Counted from the first letter of the stretch, positions 1 through 12,132 are shown. The stretch is DNA of 64,000 bases from Raphanus sativus (GCF_000801105.2 NC_079516.1:22543043-22607042); one strand, 5' to 3'. Notes: a model not told the origin generated them from the sequence alone. Numbers and translations: made by a program.

Positions 1-59
1 TTAATTTAAAAATAATGATATTTTGTAAACAAAATTTAAAAATGCGAACTGAAAAAGAC

Positions 60-450
60 GTCTCCAGATATAAAGACTTTATTGTAGGTCTACGAAACCC
101 TAAACCACAAAATCAAACCCTAAATGTTAAGGCCTGGTTTAAATTGAATTAGGTTATAATTTACTTGGTTAAATCCGGTTAGGTTAAATTCGATGAGAAT
201 AGACCATAAAGATAGTCTACGCTCACTAAAGTAGATTGATTTGTAAGTCTATGAAACCCTAAACCACAAACTCAAATCTTAAACTTAAAGGCTTAGTTTA
301 AATTGGATTATGTTTGAATTTACTTGGTTATATCCGGTTAGGTTAAATTCGATGAGAATAGACCTTAAAGACAGTCTACACTCACCAAAGTAGACTGATT
401 TGTAAGTCTACGAAACCCTGAACCACAAAACTCAAACCCTAAATGTTAAT
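60..450. repeat. 159-bp tandem repeat with telobox-like words
   Basis: The words GTAGGTCTACGAAACCC, GTAAGTCTATGAAACCC and GTAAGTCTACGAAACCC start near 84, 243 and 402, a constant spacing of about 159 bp, and the sequence between them aligns (for example CCGGTTAGGTTAAATTCGAT occurs in two units). About 2.4 copies are present. Each unit begins with GAAACCCTAAACC or a close variant, which resembles the plant telomere motif CCCTAAA, but this is not a telomere array. No coding capacity is apparent. Confidence 0.85.
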
Positions 451-2870
451 TTGATAATCAAAAGAGTCTCAATTTTATTGTATCAAACATCAAATTTACA
501 AAATATGTTAATTTAAACAAAAAAAATTCAATCTAAAGCTAATCCTAAAGATCTAACCTTTAAAGATATAACATGTTATGTGATATTTTGTTACTAAACC
601 ATAAACATTGTCTCACATGGCTACCAAATCAATATATATCGTTTTAGTTGTTCACTTATATACAAATTTAGTTTATAAACTTTATATTAACCTTTACATT
701 GATGATTAATTAATAATTTCACAAAAATTAATTTTATATATTTTTAAACGTAATTAATTAGATCAAATTAAAATGTAGACTACAAATTAAGTCAATGGTG
801 TAGACTTTGTACGACGTCTACGGATATGTAGACTATGTTTATTATATGTAGACTTACGAAGGACAGAACAGTAAAATGACTTTATGTTTTTTTTTTGGTC
901 ACAAGGGGTAAATAGTAGTTTTAACACTTCTTTAGGTTGGGTTTGCAATTGATTGAATATGAGGTTTAATTTTAGGGTTGCAAGCAATATTTGGGTTGGT
1001 TTTAGCAATTTCCCCCGTTTAAACATCCATTTTCATATATGTATTATATATATTATAAAAATTATATAAAAATGTTTAAACGTAAAAGATATGGACATAG
1101 AAGTAAAGATATGGACAAAATTCTCTGTTTTGATACTTTAAAACTTAGACATGGATTCGTGTTAGCAAAACCCTCACCAAAAAGACAAATCTGTATGGAC
1201 CTCTTAGGGTTCTGGTTCTTATTTTAACAAATCAAGATCATATATATATAATTCACAATTGATTAGAGTTTAAAATAAGGTTTGTAAATGCATGCCTCTC
1301 TCATTAGTAATTGGATTACAGGGTTAGGGAGAGAGATTGAAGAACCTTGGGAACAGAGGTGTCTAATTGAGAGTTGTCTAATTTTTGGCATGAGCGGCGT
1401 AGATTATATTGGTGTGTTGTGTGAACAGATTATGTATCATTATTCATTGATTCGCCATTTTCCCAATCTGATACAATTCTCTTTTCTTCTTTAATCTTCT
1501 TCTATTTTTCTAAATTGTTGGATAAACTAAACTTTACCAATTGTTTTCTGTCATTTGATTAAAGTGGAAACAAATTATATATGGAGAGACGAAAATGAAG
1601 ATAAATTGGTAAAGCAAGTAATTAAAATTGAAACACTAGTTGTATTGTTCAAGTTTGACTACAATGTATTGATTCTTCCTATTCCTTGGTTTTTCTTTTG
1701 TTAGGGAAACTACTCTAGCTCAACGCTGGTCATGACCAGTGGGTCAACAACGTTATTGAGGAAGTTATAAAGACCATACTTTAGCACCTTTAGACTCTGG
1801 CCACTGATCGGATATCCGACTTTTTAAAATATTTGTGGTTTGTTTCATATGTTATGGGTATCTAATTTTTCGATTTTTTTTACTTCAGAAAAATACGAAT
1901 ATTCAGAAAAATGGATACCAAAAAAATAAACAGGTATTTACGAATATTTACGAATACTTACCGATATCTTATTTTGTTTTGATTAATAGAAAAAAATCTT
2001 AAAATTTGATACAAGTTTGGTTTGTAAAATATTTTTTGGTATGATATACAAGATAAAAAATTAAAATAAATAATGAATCTACATATTTTATAAAGTTTCA
2101 AACTTAGTTAACAATTATAGTAGTACAAAACTTAAGAAAAATTATAATTATCATAAATGTTTTATCTTTCTTTTATGTAAAACTTTAATATAAGTAATAA
2201 TGTGAATAGAATCTGTCAAATCATATGTTAGAATAATAATTATATAATTTTATACATTTAAAACTTTAAATATAATCAAGATATATATATATGTATTTAT
2301 ATATTTTCGGATCGGATCGGATATCCGCTTTTCAAAATGTTAATATTTGTGTTTTGCTTCTATTTTAACGGATATTGATTTTAGTTTTTGCTTTGTTTCG
2401 AAAGCTTACGGATTTCCGTAATTTTTCTGATCGAATCGAAACAGATAACAAATCAAATCAAATTTAACAGATAAAATGCCCAACCCTAATCATCTCACAT
2501 TCACATTCAAAAAATTAATAGGTCAACGGATGCAGCAAACAAGTTGAAACTTCATGTTGATATAAAAGAAAAAATGAAACGACAGGAGAGGACCGACGAG
2601 GAGAGGGTCCGCTCATTCTACACAAAACTACGTATAAAGAAGTCAAAACCATTTTGGATTATCACAGTTTACTTAATAATCCGGTAACATGCGATATGAC
2701 TAACTCCTTACATTAAGTTGATTCAAAAAATGAACGTTGTTGTACAACTGAGTTGTCTAACAATTTAAACATAATTAGGGACTCATCATCTTGTTTCACC
2801 TTTTTGCCAGAAACCTAAACATTGTAAACAATTTCTCTTAATGTTTATTGAACCCGGGTGATGAAAACTA
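451..2870. other. AT-rich gene-less stretch with TE-like direct repeats
   Basis: I see no gene here; the short open frames have no recognisable domains. Around 1800-2480 two direct copies of a motif built on CGGATATCCG followed by CTTTTTAAAATATTTGTG-like sequence lie about 510 bp apart, which suggests a decayed non-autonomous transposable element. The 1040-1500 part carries two short open frames (62 and 68 codons) with no known motif. Confidence 0.4.
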
Positions 2871-2879
2871 CAGTCACAA

Positions 2880-3983
2880 CTCCTTGAACACTCTTTCCTC
2901 CTTCAGTTTTCCTCTCGACCAACAGTCTCTCTCTTAAGCCTTTTTGATTTTCCCCGGAGTCTCGGTGGTGTGTCCGCGCGCGTGCCGGTGCCGAAGATCC
3001 TCCGTCTCTCATTTATTATTCTTGTTTTTCTGCTCCTCCGTCTCTCTCGTTCCCCTTCGATATAGGCAAGGTTATGGGTTAAGGTTTGGTCTCGGGAAGT
3101 GCTCCGCTGCAGAGGAGATGCGACTCTGGTGGCTATCTGCTTTCTTTGGATCCTTGGTGAGGAGGCCGAACGGTGGATGGTTGGTGCAGTCAGCTTTTAG
3201 GGTTCAGGACATAGACCTTTTTAACCTCCGATCTCTTCTGGTTTCTCTCTATTCGAGAGGAGGAGTGACAGATTGATTCTTCCTGTTCATCGGTGGTTCT
3301 CCGCCTCTGTTCTATGGTATCATTGTTTGTTTGTCTTCTGAAGGCGACCGTCTTCGGTGAGGATTTCCCTGGTACATCATAATGTCTTTGCAGTTGCAGG
3401 AGACGGATTCTAGCAGCACAGCTTTTAGTTCGTCGATTCTCGACTTCAGGCGTTGTAGCGGTTCACGTCGGCGCCTGGTCCTCGGGCACATCCCATCAGC
3501 ACTTAAGTTCGTTTGAGCTTGGTGGTTGTGTGCGTGACAAATTCTTTTCAGGTTTGGGGTTTCAAGTCAAGGAGTACGAAGGTTACGACCCGTTTTAGCT
3601 TGGAGTAGATTGATTATGGTCTGATCTGTGTCTAATAAATGCTTGGTTTGGTTGATGCTGGTGTGCTTGGCCCTTGCCGCTGCTGTTTGTTCTTGTGGGC
3701 GGGTGCTAAGGAAGTCTTCAGCAAGCTGGTCTTGGTTGAGTAAATATCTTAAAGAGTGGATCATCGGGGAGGCCAAATTTACCGGGTTCCGACTCTTGGT
3801 TTAAACGGTGACTCCTCCTTTTGTGGCAAGTGGATGGTGCTTACTTGGTCAAGCTTCTCGATAAGGGTTTTGGTTTGTCGTGTCTGTTTAGGTTTTCTTT
3901 ATATGCTACTAGTTTTCTATGTACTTCTGTCAAAAACTCAAAAAACTTGGTAATAATATCTTTACATTTTTACCAAAAAAAAC
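2880..3983 (+). mobile_element. Probable LINE/SINE-type retroposon remnant with A-rich 3' tail
   Basis: This block is clearly more GC-rich than its flanks. It ends in CTTGGTAATAATATCTTTAC followed by a short spacer and a run of A (about 3975-3983), which is how Brassicaceae LINE 3' ends typically look. The leading part is pyrimidine-rich (CTCTCTC, CCTCCGTCTCTC) like a retroposon 5' UTR. Open frames (110 aa at 2944-3276; 65 aa at 3756-3953) show no domain I recognise. I could not find a convincing target-site duplication. It could instead be a captured host 5' UTR or gene fragment. Confidence 0.4.
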
Positions 3984-4195
3984 TCGTCACCTTGTTGCTA
4001 GCCATTCTTGCATACATCGGTCATATTCTCTTTTTCAGCCAATCGTAAGGAGAGAATGCGATCCACACTTGTCTATCCAATTCTCTAATCAAAGCTGCAG
4101 TAGTCCTTGGACTCTCCCTGTGTTTTCTAGTGTTTCGTTCTCTCCACACTATATTGCAGGAGAAATTAGCTTCTTGGACATCGATAGATCATAAG
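3984..4195 (-). pseudogene. LINE 3' coding fragment (zf-RVT/RNase H linker)
   Basis: Read on the minus strand, one frame gives VWRERNTRKHRESPRTTAAL and continues IRELDRQVWIAFSPYDW. The W-R-E-R-N-x-R-x-H signature is characteristic of the segment after the zf-RVT domain of plant LINE ORF2 proteins. Nothing upstream or downstream continues it, so this is an isolated fragment, and the plus-strand A-tailed element next to it may have been inserted into it. Confidence 0.6.
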
Positions 4196-5085
4196 CACCT
4201 ACTCATTGATAAAGCAATAAAGAGTAGGATTATGTCACTTAAATATCACCCTCCTCACAAGTACGCAGGCCTCCTAGGACACTGGCTGCAGCTCACTCTT
4301 TAGTGATTTTTTTACTTTCTAAGACACATTCTCATTTTCTATTTACACAATTAGACACATCTCACATATGACACATATTCTCCATTTGCTTTGTCTTTTC
4401 TACCCTCAAACAACACAATAAGAGATCGGAAATGACGAAGAGAGATCTAGGAGGAGAAAGCTATATCTTAATTTTATTATTTTTTCCCCATCTTCTATTT
4501 ATTTGTATTTTTCTCAGATTCCAAAATATATTAAACAAAAAAATTATCATAATAAATTATATATAAATTTCTCTATCTTTTAAGATCCATTTTCATATAT
4601 ATATTTATTATATATTAACATGTAAACAAAATAAAGTGTGGACGTGTATACCAAAGCATGGATAGTAGAATTATAGATTAGTTGTGGATATGAACATCTT
4701 AACACAAAAGTCGTTGGCTGATACTTTTAAGAGCATGTTTTTCGCCATAGTCTCCGAGAATGAGAAACCCACTAACTATGTTTCTACCATTATCTCCATC
4801 GTCACCGTCACCGTCACCGCCGACGCCACCACCACAATCGAGTTCCAGTTCAAACTCATTAAAGGTCTCATCTTTCGAATTGTTATACACAGATCTGTTG
4901 GAGACTTTCCCGTGACGATCTCAAGCTCCATGGGTTCAAACTTGGGTCTGGTTGTGGTGAGTGAGGAACAAGTCAGGTCGATGGAGAAGATGTGTTGTGT
5001 TTGTTGGAGAGGAGCAGCTTAACTCAAAGATTGATTCCACCCACTAGAGTCGTTCTTCCTGAGTTAATTCAGAAGTCCTAGTAAT

Positions 5086-5088
<3 letters not shown>
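4196..5088. other. Gene-less stretch; one unassigned open frame
   Basis: Mostly AT-rich. From 4684 to 5022 the plus strand is open for 112 codons, and the minus strand is open for 63 codons over 4699-4890 with a Gly/Asp-rich run caused by a local GGT/GAC-type trinucleotide repeat near 4800-4840. Neither frame matches a family I know. A captured host gene fragment is possible but unproven. Confidence 0.3.

Positions 5089-5177
<89 letters not shown>
5089..5177. repeat. (CT)n microsatellite, about 44 units
   Basis: An essentially perfect CT dinucleotide run of about 89 bp. On the opposite strand it encodes an artificial Arg-Glu repeat, which is not a gene. Confidence 0.98.
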
Positions 5178-5181
<4 letters not shown>

Positions 5182-6151
5182 GGAAGAGAACAAATTTGAT
5201 TACACGTATTATGTGGACACAAATTTATGGATAAATCTTCGTCCACAATTTTGTTTTATATCTATATATTATTGGTTTTCCTTACAGTTCTTGGCAATAA
5301 CAAACAGTTGTATCAAAAACATATGTATCGACTTTGATTCAGTCCACAATTTGTCGTATCAAAACATAGAAGTTAGTATAGTGTAAGTCTTTTTTTTTTC
5401 TTTTGGTGATAGGTTTTGATAACAAAGTTTGTGAACATGGTATAACTTTAGTAACATGAGTCCATGTCCACATAGTATGGTATAGTTTTGTGTAATCAAA
5501 TCAGAAAGTTTGTCCACGTTATCTACTATAAAACACATTAACATCCTTGTCCACACATTACTCATCACTCATCCACACATCATTCGTCCATCAATAAGTC
5601 ACTCATCCACGTATCATCCATCCATAATTGTCGTTTCCATTAAGGACAAAATTGTCCAGAATCTGTGGCTGGCCCACAACAAAGTGTTTTTAGATGTAAG
5701 AGAAAGTCAAAAAGTGTCTCTTAGCTATTCATATTTTCTACACATTTTAAAGAATTCATTTCCAAGATGATTGAGATGTAATAACATTCTTTTCTTGATA
5801 GATCAATAAATTTAAAATTTTATCAAAATTATATTTTATTAAATACCTTCTTAGAAAAATATATTGTTTTTACAAAATTTAAATATTTGATTTTAATCTA
5901 AAATAATCACAAAAATAATTTCAAATATTACATGAACTTTCAACGATATAATTTGAAATATACTACATAAACATCATTCTGTTTTTAATAATATTGATGT
6001 GACACCATTATAAACATATATAACTACATACATTATCTTACTAAAAGCTTTGCCTGATGTTAAGTCGCACATCGAAAGTAGAAAAATAATGAATTTTATA
6101 TGAAAGATATCTAAAGTATAAAGATTTTTGGTGAAAGAGTTTAAAACTAAA
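5178..6151. other. AT-rich gene-less stretch
   Basis: I see no gene or intact mobile element. Between 5200 and 5650 the words GTCCACA and CATCCACA recur, which gives a weakly repetitive texture. The rest is AT-rich spacer leading into a Helitron end. Confidence 0.35.
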
Positions 6152-6190
6152 CTAGATTTGACCCGCGCTTTAAAAGCGCGGGATTATTTT
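6152..6190 (-). mobile_element. Helitron 3' terminus (minus orientation)
   Basis: The plus strand reads A|CTAGATTTGACCCGCGCTTT followed by AAAAGCGCGGG, so the minus strand has a GC hairpin (CCCGCGCTTT/AAAGCGCGGG) a few bases before a terminal CTAG followed by T. This is the diagnostic 3' end of Brassicaceae Helitrons. The element should extend to higher coordinates, through the AT-rich stretch up to about 7090, but I found no matching 5' end. Confidence 0.7.
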
Positions 6191-7179
6191 TTGTTTTGAA
6201 AACAAATTAATTGATGATGATTTAAATGTAATAATCTACATATTTTAAAAATTTAAATTATATATTTAATTTTTCAATAGAACAAAATTTTAATTTTGAT
6301 GAGAATTTGAATACATATTGATTTATATTTTTTTGTAACACTTTGATTTTTACACAATATAATTAAAAATTAAATGAAAATCGTCTATTACAATTACAGT
6401 TTTTAAAATTTAGCTTTTCAATAATAAGTTTACTAATCGAAGCCAAATTATTATTTTCAAATTTCAAATATATTTATTGTTTGGCATTTGAAGTGTCACT
6501 TTCAGTACAAACCGAAAAATATATATAAACTTAATTTATGTTAATAAATAATCTATGCTACCACAAAAGATCATAGTTTAAAAAGAAATGTAATATTTTA
6601 AAGAAAATGTTGTTGCAATTTAATATATATACTGTTGATTTATAATACTAATATTACGCTGGACAATATATTCATTTGTAAAATGCATTTATGTTTAGTT
6701 ATTTTATAATCAATTTAAAAATATAAATATATAATTATATGAAGATCAAAATAGAATAAATATCTTATTTAACTCATTTTACATTTTTAATGATTTAAAA
6801 TTGAAATGAGAAAAATTCTTTTTATAATAAAATGATTACTATGTTGGTTCAACCTACCTTGCATTTTAATAAATATTTTGCTTACCTTTTAAAATAACTC
6901 GTACAAAATAACAATAGTATATTTCAGATAAAAAGATTTCTAACTTAAGATCAAATCTTAAATTAACTAAGTTATAAATATTTTATATTTTATGATTTGG
7001 TTTTGTTTTCAATTTGATTTGTCATTTAAAATTTCACAGCATTAATAAAAGTTTTCGTTTATCTTCAATGAAAACTCGAGAAGAGTATGTCTAGATCATC
7101 ACGCTAAAGACATGGCCTTAAAGGGGCACAAAATTTAGTCACCTAAAGACCCATTGAGTTATAAGAAAGACCCAACAAC

Positions 7180-7375
7180 TCCACTGGCCGTGGATACCAC
7201 AATAACCATGGTCGTGGATCCAACCATGGCCGAGGAGGTAGTAGAGGTCGTAGTGGCATTTCCAAAGCCACCTCATTTGAACAAACGGTTTCTATAGTGA
7301 ACCAATGGGCAAAGCAAAGTAAAAGAAAACAAAAATGTTCCTTCAGCTTATGAAAATTGCCAAGGCATTATAAAT
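7180..7375 (+). pseudogene. Copia gag C-terminal remnant
   Basis: One plus frame reads Gly-Arg-Gly and Asn-His-Gly-Arg-Gly repeats followed by a stretch with the spacing of a CCHC knuckle, in which the second cysteine has been lost and a stop codon introduced. Gly/Arg-rich linkers before the knuckle are usual in plant Copia gag. It is non-functional. Confidence 0.55.
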
Positions 7376-7540
7376 AGGTCGAGACTACATTCTCCCTACT
7401 GATCTTGAAACTATGCTAAGGATCAGTATAATAAGGCATAAAGGCCTAGGTAACCAGAGTGGTTCACCAACGAGTTTAACACTTTATGGCATGACCGGAT
7501 TAGCCATCCTGGTTCGAACTTGAGTGCAAAGTTTAAAACT

Positions 7541-10140
7541 ACAATGGCACAAAAGAGTTATCCCATAAAATCTCACGCTGTGAAACATGTACACAAGGGA
7601 AACTCATGAGGCTTCATTGTCCCAAGCAACACGAAAATATAATCTGATCATGAGGGAAGTGAGGACAAAACCCGTGATCATGACCAGACTACAAATTCGT
7701 GTACCATGGTCTATGACCATGCTGGCCATCCAAGCATTACGTTTAAGTGAGGACATAAAAACGAATTTTATAGCATGTTCATGAGGGGGAGAATAGACAC
7801 TCCGTGTGGTCCATGACCATACTATAAAAACGTGAACATGACAAGCCTGGCCGAAGGCCATAAGGCATGATAGCTTGGCCGTACAAGCCATAACCTATAA
7901 GGTTCAGACTTCAAAAGTCTATAAGCTTGGGGACATCACAAGTATACATGTATAAAAGATAAGGTACATCAGGCCATATAAAGTGAGCATAGATATTCCC
8001 ATCTAAGAATGATAACGGGTCATAATCCAGATATAGACCATCCTAAGAGTTTATGAATAAATCACCACATACATATGTGCCATCTAGGATGGAGAATCTC
8101 ATATAAGGATGAGATGAGTAATAAGGGAATATATGTTGGATAAGAGAAAATGGTTTTTCTCCCACGAATTCAATGAGACCATGCGCCAAACATAAGGTGA
8201 TAAGATTGTGGCCAAGGTACACGGATTACATACAAGATGTATCCGCCTATCCAACATCAAGGAGAAAGAAATAAGCTGGTAAATGGTAAATAGAAAAGTG
8301 GAATGGTTTTAAGCATCCTTGTCTTGGCAAATATCCTCAGACCAGAGATATGTACTGGACGTCCATAACAAAGAAAGAAAGATAGCCAGACAGACCCGAA
8401 AGAATGATTAAGTCATATCAGCTTAGCACCACGATATAAATGTCCTAGTAGAGACATAGTCAAGTTGCTGTGAAGTCTATACAAGATAGACCAATATGTT
8501 CCATAGATAAGGAACCTTGGATAAGAAGAGATAGGTGCTCATAATGACAGATCCGGTTTCATAAGAGAAACCATACTAGACAATGAGATAAGGTCGGCCG
8601 ACCCTAAGGTACAGGTATCATACATTGTAGTCTTGCAAGCTACAAAGTATTCAATGATCCTGATAAGAATAAAATCTCAATTGATTGTATCATGTCTACA
8701 ACGCGATAGAACGCGAAAGAACAATATATAAGGTGTCGACACATACACACTCATAAGTGATAAAGATGCATAAGAGAAAGCACTTGAGCATAAGAGATAT
8801 AAGCGAGGATCACGAACCCACGTGAGAGTACTCATAGAGAATAGAAAGGGACGTGGAGTTATAGTAAAGAATGTATGAGATGGGCGTATTGGCCAAATAC
8901 ATAAGAGAGACGCCATCTAACCAGTGAAGAGATGAGTCCTGTGAGGAAAAGAAAATCGTGAGATGTAGAACATGAATGTATAGACAATAGGTCATACATG
9001 TTTCTACATAAAGCATTCAATAGAATGGCTTGATCACACAAGGATACTCACAGGGACTAAGGAACAAGGAAATGAATTCCTATGTGGTGAATGCTACTAC
9101 CCAATATCGAAATTGATAAGATCTGGGCATATAAGAGAGATGTAGTAGACATTGAATATATCACTGGATATATAAAGGTAATCTAGATACCTTAAGAGAT
9201 GAGAAAGAAGTTCTCATAGAACAACATCGTTCCTGCATTGTTCATGGACTGAGATAATGCAGCTGCATGCATGCATATGTACATATGATAAGACTAAGTG
9301 ATGCTTAGTAGAAAGTTCTATTAGAACGTTTCAGATCAGTCCATATAGTAGTCCATATATTCCTTGTGGTTATACTTAAAGAAAGGATGATTAAGATGAT
9401 TGATTCTTGGGAAGGCTATGGAGAGACTACGATGATCTATAATAGAGATCATTAGCCGTGTATGAATGTTGGGATCTATGATCCAACGTACCAAGAATAA
9501 GAATGTGATATGGTCAGAGAGAATCCATCAGATTCACGACCAAAGAATTCATATCGGCTAGGATCATGTCCGACCTAGCTCGACCTTAATCATCACTGGT
9601 CCCGACCAGTCCCTCCCGATCAGTCTGTCCCGTCCAGCTCGTTCCGACCAGTTCCTCTAGGTCTTGATCCGACCTAAACCATCCAAGTGAGAGGAACGTT
9701 CTATTGACTCAAAAGTGGCTTAGTTTTGATTAGCTTCAAACTATAACATAGTAGCCATTCATGAACAGACCGTGGGCATATAATAAAGAAGGTTCATGAA
9801 AGAGTTTTTGGTCAAAAGTTGTGAACGGCATACATATTGGGCGAGAGCATGACCCGGACATGTCAACATTGCATGAGAACATAATCCGGATGGATTATGG
9901 ATGATGTCATGATCCGGGTAGATCATGGACATATAAAGGCATTCATGGTCGAAATTTCTCTAAGAGAGATAAACCATATGATCCGAATGGACCATGAATA
10001 TCATGAAAGCATTTATGGTCGATATACCCCCATGTATAGAAAGTCCATATGTTCTGGTCGAGAACCATAGAACATGTCCGACTATATTTATGAAATGGAC
10101 GAAGTACTAAGAAGTACATATACCTCTATTCACTGAAACA
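7541..10140 (+). other. Unassignable interior of the Copia remnant
   Basis: No open frame longer than about 95 codons and no RT motif (YxDD) or integrase motif that I can see. The stretch is unusually rich in ATAAGAG/GATAAG words and in CATGACC/GGTCATG words. Local imperfect repeats occur at 9560-9680 (CCGACCAG-type) and 9840-10030 (CATGATCCGGGTAGATCATG-type). A partial sequence near 7785-7815 has the flavour of the Copia integrase start, but it is too short to be sure. Confidence 0.4.
9560..9680. repeat. Imperfect short tandem repeats (CCGACCAG type)
   Basis: Variants of CCGACCTAGCTC, CCCGACCAGTC, CCCGATCAGTC and CCGACCAGTTCC follow one another with an irregular 10-18 bp spacing, giving a local GC-rich island inside an AT-rich element. 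Confidence 0.55.
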
Positions 10141-10163
10141 AGTTCAGATGAAATACTTAGCAA

Positions 10164-10646
10164 TTGAAAGACATTGCACGAAGGTACAAATCAGGGGGAC
10201 TTATTGGATATGTGTTCACTCACGGAGGAACAGCCATTTCCTGGCGGTCCATGAAGCAGTCACTTGCTGCTACATCATCCAACCATGCGGAGATCATCGC
10301 CATACATGAGGCGAGTCGAGAGGTGGTGTGGTTACGTTCCATGACCAACCACATCCGAGTGGACAGTGGATTATCCGAAGGTCAAGATGCTCCGACCATC
10401 ATCTATGAGGACAATGCAACATGCATAGCTCAGCTCAAAGATGGATACATCAAAGGTGATCGGACGAAGCACATCTTGCCTAAGTTCTTCTCCACACACG
10501 ATCTGCAGAAAGCTGGACAGGTTCAGGTGGTCCAAGTCTGTTCCAGCGACAATTCAGCAGATCTATTCACCAAGTCACTTCCAACCGCAGTATTCAAGAA
10601 GCTTGTGCGTCATATTGGGATGCGTAGGCTTAAGGATCTACACTGA
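10164..10646 (+). pseudogene. Copia RNase H domain (open, 160 codons)
   Basis: This is the C-terminal RNase HI domain of a Ty1/Copia pol. Family-typical signatures are TGYVFT-like (here IGYVFTHGGTAISWRS), SSNHAEIIAIHEASREVVWL, the IIYEDNATCIAQL strand and the terminal H-I-G-M-R-R-L. The usual TAxSSxxAE acidic residue and the YEDN aspartate are retained. It is only a fragment: the preceding RT is gone, so the open frame does not represent a working enzyme. A PPT and 3' LTR follow, as expected. Confidence 0.85.
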
Positions 10647-10821
10647 GGTCCAGATCAGGGGGAGTAGTGTGTGTTGTACTCTTTAGTGTGTGTTGTACTC
10701 TTTCTCCTGTCCTTGGTTTCCCTTTTTACTACATTGGGTTTTGGGTTTTCAAGGAGAAGTTTTAATGAGGCAACATTAAGCACACTACGAACTCTAGACG
10801 GTTCTGGCATCCAAGGGGAAG

Positions 10822-11007
10822 TGTTATGAAATCTATTATTGTGGATGTTCCAGTAACCGTAGATTGTACTAGGATTTATGTACTAGGCTTTGGCACATTA
10901 GTGATCCATCTTGTATCTGGCCCATTAAAATTTCATACATTATAACTCCCTATATAAGGAGTTTATATTCGACATTAATAAGACACACATTCACGACAAA
11001 TATGATA
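10822..11007 (+). repeat. Copia 3' LTR (approximate end)
   Basis: It starts with TGTTATGAAATC directly after the purine tract CCAAGGGGAAG, contains a TATA-like CTATATAAGGAG near 10950-10970, and most plausibly ends at ACA near 11007. The end is uncertain because no second LTR is available for comparison. Upstream at about 10664-10702 the word AGTGTGTGTTGTACTCTTT is duplicated in tandem. Confidence 0.5.
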
Positions 11008-11348
11008 ACAACTGAAGAGACTCAATAGCTTTAAGTATATGAAATGACGCTATAGAAACTGGAAGTTAGCATTAATGGTGAGATATATCAATAAGATAAT
11101 TTATATATTTCTAGTTTTCTCAATGATTTTATAACTTATTTTTTCAAGTGTGATGGTGTTATTTTCGGGATTTATCATTTTTAAGTGTTGTGTGACTATG
11201 GAATTTTTTTCATAGTTTTTCTATGAATAACAAAAATTTCGGGTTATTGGTAGTACCTCTCACGTATGAATAAGGTATGTATGATAAAGAGACATTGATT
11301 TTGAAAAACATGATTTTTAAAGAAAAACCAAAACATGGTGGTGCCTCT

Positions 11349-11443
11349 CACATATGAAAGTTTTTTAGAAGGTCACGTATCATATATGCATGTATGATAA
11401 ATATAATATCACATATGAAAGTTTTTTAGAAGGTCACGTATCA
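11349..11443. repeat. Two 34-bp direct repeats, 61 bp apart
   Basis: CACATATGAAAGTTTTTTAG plus a further 14 matching bases occurs at 11349 and again at 11410. Only two copies exist, with a 27-bp spacer. Confidence 0.85.
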
Positions 11444-12080
11444 ATATCAAATCAAGTAATATGATTATTTTTAGTTATATGGTTATATGGTTATTATTAG
11501 TTTGAGTTTAAAATACCCGAACTGAATCGGTTAATAAGATTATTTTTGATACAAATATCCAAACCCGTTTCATATTCATTAGTTTTGGATATTTTCAGGT
11601 TTCTATACATAAAAACTGAATCAATCCGGATTTGGGAGGACTGGCTCGAAACTCACACGAAAATTTATAATATCCGAATGGAGACTAATTTCAAAACCCA
11701 AAAAACTAATACTCAGAAAAAAAATTTGTCCCTGAATGGGTATTACCCGAATGCTATGCATAACTGATTACGTAAAACAAAAACTCTTTGTTAACAATTT
11801 TGAATTCTTGTCACAAATGGAGAAATTTCATTCAAACATGTCGAATTTTATTATGATTAAAATATAAAATAGATATTGTAGAAGCATTATAGTAAAGATA
11901 ATTAATGATTATTTAAAAAGAGTGAGAAAAAATAATGTAAAAGATATAATAAAATATTTTAAAAGAAGTAAGTTATGTTTTGTATTTATGTATAAATGAT
12001 ATCGAATTATTATAAAATATGTTTAACTGATTAATTAAAAATGAAATGAAAATCTGTAATAAAACACTTAAAATAAGTAA

Positions 12081-12132
12081 ATATTGTTTTGCACTTTAAT
12101 AGATAGATATTGTTTTGCACTTTAATAGATAG
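12081..12132. repeat. 26-bp tandem duplication
   Basis: ATATTGTTTTGCACTTTAAT followed by AGATAG is present twice in immediate succession (12081 and 12107), without mismatch. Confidence 0.9.

Larger units (their letters stand above)
7100..11007 (+). mobile_element. Degenerate Ty1/Copia retrotransposon remnant
   Basis: The parts occur in Copia order: a Gly/Arg/His-rich gag tail with a broken zinc-knuckle remnant (about 7180-7375), a GAG-pre-integrase signature (LWHDRISHPG-like, about 7480-7530), an open RNase H domain (10164-10646), a polypurine tract (CCAAGGGGAAG, 10811-10821) and a 3' LTR. No 5' LTR was found. About 2.6 kb between the pre-integrase motif and RNase H cannot be matched to integrase or RT, so the element is dead and heavily rearranged. 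Confidence 0.7.

Noticed and set aside
60..450. True telomere or interstitial telomeric array
   Set aside because: CCCTAAA words occur once or twice per 159-bp unit rather than in tandem heptamers.
4684..5022. 112-codon plus-strand frame as a gene
   Set aside because: No recognisable domain, low complexity in the middle, and the opposite strand is also open; insufficient support.
5064..5246. Minus-strand frame with a long Arg-Glu repeat
   Set aside because: It is only the translation of the (CT)n microsatellite, with no independent coding evidence.
11349..11443. Possible CRISPR-like direct repeats
   Set aside because: Only two copies, no array, no cas genes, and the sequence is plant nuclear.
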